DNA of 32,778 nucleotides from Paulinella micropora. Lineage: Eukaryota; Cercozoa; Imbricatea; Euglyphida. Position numbers and translations under genes: made by a program. The notes beneath the pieces were generated by a model. That model ran no database searches. It was not told where the DNA came from and saw only the letters and a program-made list of their open reading frames with translations. The DNA is taken from the NCBI GenBank assembly GCA_009731375.1, contig BJOX01000013.1:1000110-1032887 (forward strand), written 5' to 3'. This document shows positions 29,225 to 32,778 of this stretch, one piece after another (within the stretch, counting starts at the first letter, position 1; each line of letters opens with the position of its first letter).

Positions 29225-29661
29225 GAGCAGGTTGACGCGAATCACGATGTTCATCGCCAACTGCACACAGCAGCAGCAACAACAACATCATCATCATCAT
29301 CATCAACAACAACAACAACAAGCACAGCAGGTTGACGCGAATCACGACGTTCATCAACAACTGCACACAGCAGCAGCAACAACATCATCATCATCATCAA
29401 CAACAACAACAGCAGCAACAACAACCAGAGCAGGTTGACGCGAATCACGGCGTTCATCGCCAACTGCAGACAGCAGCAACAACAGCAACAACAACAACAA
29501 CAACAATAACAACAACAATAACAACAACAACAACAACAACAACATCATCATCAGCAGCAGCAGCATTCAAGAACAACGAAACAGAAACAACAAGGAAAAA
29601 TAACGACGATGACAATAACTGCAGCAGATTACAACAGAACACTGCGTGCATAGCCAGCTGC

Positions 29662-29695
<34 letters not shown>

Positions 29696-29713
29696 ACAAC
29701 AAACAACAAAATC

Positions 29714-29775
<62 letters not shown>

Positions 29776-29815
29776 CGACAAGAACAACAACAACAACAAC
29801 AGGAACAAGATTGAC
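29225..29815. repeat. Minisatellite with expanding CAA/CAT/CAG trinucleotides
   Basis: A unit of about 47 bases (AGCAGGTTGACGCGAATCAC, then GTTCATC and AACTGCA) occurs at about 29227, 29327 and 29428. Each unit is followed by CAG, CAA and CAT repeats. A diverged fourth unit lies at about 29620-29663, and CAA repeats continue to 29810. Poly-Gln, poly-His and poly-Thr frames exist, but successive units fall in different frames. Confidence 0.9.
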
Positions 29816-29899
29816 CTCCGACAGACACCACTGTGCATTACGTGAGGAAAAGAGCAAACTCGGCAACTGCAGAATAAACAGCTGTACCTGCGTCACAGA

Positions 29900-30023
29900 A
29901 CATGCATGCATACATACATACATACATACATACATACATGCATACATACATACATAAACAGCAGACTCTGTAACTGCAGAATAAACAACTGTACCTGCAT
30001 ACATACATACATACATACATACA

Positions 30024-30059
<36 letters not shown>

Positions 30060-30345
30060 TACATACATAGATACATGCATACATGCATGCATGCATGCAT
30101 ACGTACATACATACATACATACATACATACATACATACATACATACATACATACATGCATGCATGCATGCATACATGCATACATGCATGCATACATGCAT
30201 GCATGCATGCATACATACATACATACATACATACTACATGCATACATACATGCATACATACATGTATACATACATACATACATACATACATACATACATA
30301 CATACATACATACACATACATACATACATACGTAAATACGTAAAT
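29900..30345. repeat. (CATA)n / (TACT)n tetranucleotide array
   Basis: Long runs of CATA and CATG units, with a TACT run at about 30025-30058. A short unique unit, CTGCAGAATAAACA, occurs twice nearby (about 29867 and 29974). Confidence 0.95.
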
Positions 30346-32225
30346 ATGTAAATACGTGCATAACATAACATAACATAACATAAGATAACATAACATAACA
30401 TAACATAACATACCATAACATAACATAACATAAACATAAATTCAAACAAAAACATAAACATAAACATAAGCATAAACATAAACATAAACATAAACATAAA
30501 ATAAACATAAACAAAAACGTAAACATAAACATAAACAAAAACAAAAACATAAACATAAACATAAACATAAACATAAACATAAACATAACATAAACATAAC
30601 ATAAACATAACATAAACATAACATTAACATAACATAACATAACATAACATAACACATAACATAACATAACACATAACATAACATAACATAGCATAACATA
30701 ACATAACATAACGTAACATAACACAACGTAAGATAAGATAACATAACATAACATAACATAAACATAAAGTCAAACATAAACATAAACATAACATAAACTC
30801 AAACATAAACATAAACATAAACATAAACATAAACAAAAACAAAAACGTAAACAAAAACGTAAACAAAAACGTAAACATAAACATAAACATAACATAAACA
30901 TAAACATAAACATAAACATAAACATAAGCATAAACATAAACATAAACATAAACATAAACATAAACATAAACATAAACATAAACATAAACAAGCATAAGCA
31001 TAAACATAAACATAAACATAACATAAACATAAATATAACGTAAACATAACATAAACATAACATAAACATAACATAAACATAACATAAACATAACAAAACA
31101 TAACATAACATGTTATGTTATGTTATGTTATGTTATGTTATGTTATGTTATGTCATGTTATGTTATGTTATGTTATGTTATGTTATGTGTTATGCTTATT
31201 ATGTTATGTTATGTTATGTGTTATGTTATGTTATGTTATAACGTAACATAAGATAAGGTAACATAACATAACATAACATAACATAACATAACATACCATA
31301 ACATAACATGAAATAAAATAACATAACATAATATAACATAACACAACATAACATAACATAACATAACATAAACATAAACATAAACATAAACATAAACATA
31401 TACATAACATAACATAACATAACATAATATAACATAATATAACATAACATAACATAACATAAAATTAACATAAAATTAACATAAACATGCACATAACATG
31501 CACATAAACATAAACATAAACATAAACATAAACATAAACATAAACATAAACATAAACATAACATAACATAACATAACATAACATAGCATAAATATAAACA
31601 TAACATAAACATAAACATAAACATAACATAAAACATAACATAAAACATAACGTAAACATAACATAAACATAACATAAACATAACATAAACATAACATAAA
31701 CATAACATAAACATGACATAAACATAACATAAACATAACATAAACATAACATAAACATAACATAACATAACATAACATAACATAGCATGAAATAACATAA
31801 CATAACATAACATAACATTAACATAACATTATCATAACATTATCATAACATTATTGTAAACATAAACATAAACATAACATAACATGACATAAAATAACAT
31901 AACATAACATAACATAGCATATACATAAACATAACATAAACATAACATAAACATAACATAAAACATAACATAAAACATAACATAAAACATAACATAAACA
32001 TAACATAAACACAACATAAAGACAACATAAACATAACGTAAACATAACATAAACATAACATAAACACAACATAAACACAACATAAACACAACATAACATA
32101 ACATAACATAACATAACATAACATAACATAAACATAAAAAAACATAACATGGCATTAAAATGACATAATTATAACATAACATAACATAACATAACATAAC
32201 ATTAAATAACATAACATAACATACA
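30346..32225. repeat. Penta- and hexanucleotide array (ACATA / ATAAAC) with an inverted segment
   Basis: About 1.9 kb of ACATA pentamers and ATAAAC hexamers in alternating blocks, plus 11-mers made of one of each. Between about 31110 and 31237 the same pentamer runs on the opposite strand (TGTTA units) before switching back. Met/Leu/Cys/Tyr-rich frames here are shadows. Confidence 0.96.
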
Positions 32226-32280
32226 TAGATACCCCTAAGACCAGACAAAAAGCTGCCCCAATTTCATGCCAGCCTATACA

Positions 32281-32344
32281 CATGTATGTATGTATGTATG
32301 CATGTATGTCTGTATGTATGTATGTATGTATGCATGTATGTATG

Positions 32345-32375
<31 letters not shown>

Positions 32376-32426
32376 TGTATGTATGTAATGTGTGTATCTA
32401 TGCATCTATGTATGTATGTGTGTATT

Positions 32427-32457
<31 letters not shown>

Positions 32458-32474
32458 TGTAATGTAATGTAATG

Positions 32475-32505
<31 letters not shown>

Positions 32506-32507
32506 TG
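32281..32507. repeat. (TATG)n array with AATG interruptions
   Basis: Tetranucleotide TATG/CATG repeats with a TAATG pentamer block at about 32453-32474. A 50-base unique patch lies before it (32230-32280). Confidence 0.95.
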
Positions 32508-32518
32508 CTACTAAATAC

Positions 32519-32520
<2 letters not shown>

Positions 32521-32559
<39 letters not shown>

Positions 32560-32599
32560 ATATATACACATATATATTATATACATATAATATATATAT

Positions 32600-32636
<37 letters not shown>

Positions 32637-32637
32637 T

Positions 32638-32711
<74 letters not shown>

Positions 32712-32719
32712 TGTGTGTG

Positions 32720-32778
<59 letters not shown>
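32521..32778. repeat. (GA)n, (TA)n and (TG)n microsatellites to the window end
   Basis: GA run, a TATA-type block, TG runs with TTTG breaks, and alternating GA/TG runs to the last base. Confidence 0.97.

Noticed and set aside
29100-29815. Poly-Gln/His/Thr proteins
   Set aside because: Each minisatellite unit shifts frame relative to the next, and both strands are open. No domain is present.
30346-32225. Met/Cys/Tyr/Val-rich membrane-like proteins
   Set aside because: They are frames through pentamer and hexamer repeats, open in several frames at once.

Overview
The window is nuclear DNA of a eukaryote. One gene with GT-AG introns is recognisable near the left end, every other protein-like stretch belongs to a transposable element, and a large share of the bases are microsatellites. 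The element mix (tnp2-type CACTA transposons, a GIY-YIG plus reverse transcriptase retroelement, a LINE fragment) and the extreme simple-sequence content fit a protist or alga with an inflated genome. I cannot name the species. Interstitial TTAGGG hexamers are present but do not prove the telomere type.

Layout. 1-2250: CT/CA/TG/GA microsatellites surrounding the last three visible exons of a NADH-cytochrome b5 reductase-like gene, with a 416-base assembly gap inside an intron. 2251-3189: a hexamer satellite and unremarkable intergenic DNA. 3190-25579: one large nest of mobile elements. 25580-32778: intergenic DNA, a terminal-inverted-repeat element (26551-27870), minisatellites and long arrays of tetra-, penta- and hexanucleotides.

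The nest can be unpacked from the sequence. Layer 1 is a minus-strand retroelement with about 455-bp direct terminal repeats (3190-3647 and 25127-25579), a candidate 6-bp target duplication (TTACCT), a basic RS-rich first ORF, a GIY-YIG-like domain and a reverse transcriptase (RT). Layer 2 is a 14.6-kb CACTA transposon (4812-19407) inside the RT gene, with perfect 13-bp inverted termini (CACTACGGGGACA) and an exact 3-bp duplication (ATC). Removing it with one ATC rejoins the RT halves in frame. Its subterminal repeats are variants of GCGAATCGCA, and it holds a frame-broken tnp2-like transposase fragment. Layer 3 is a second, 8.0-kb CACTA-like element (8390-16434) inside layer 2, with perfect 20-bp inverted termini and a different subterminal repeat, the palindrome CAAGGTATACCTTG. 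Layer 4 is a LINE RT fragment (about 14638-15381) inside a gene of layer 3.

The most unusual content is the cargo of layer 3: on the plus strand, a compact SET-domain protein, a class I SAM-dependent methyltransferase with a DOT1-like signature, and a basic protein of unknown function. None resembles a transposase. A DNA transposon carrying two probable chromatin-methylating enzymes, flanked by dense palindromic sites, is the best candidate here for an undescribed system. Several of the genes carry stops or frameshifts, so much of the nest may be dead in this copy.
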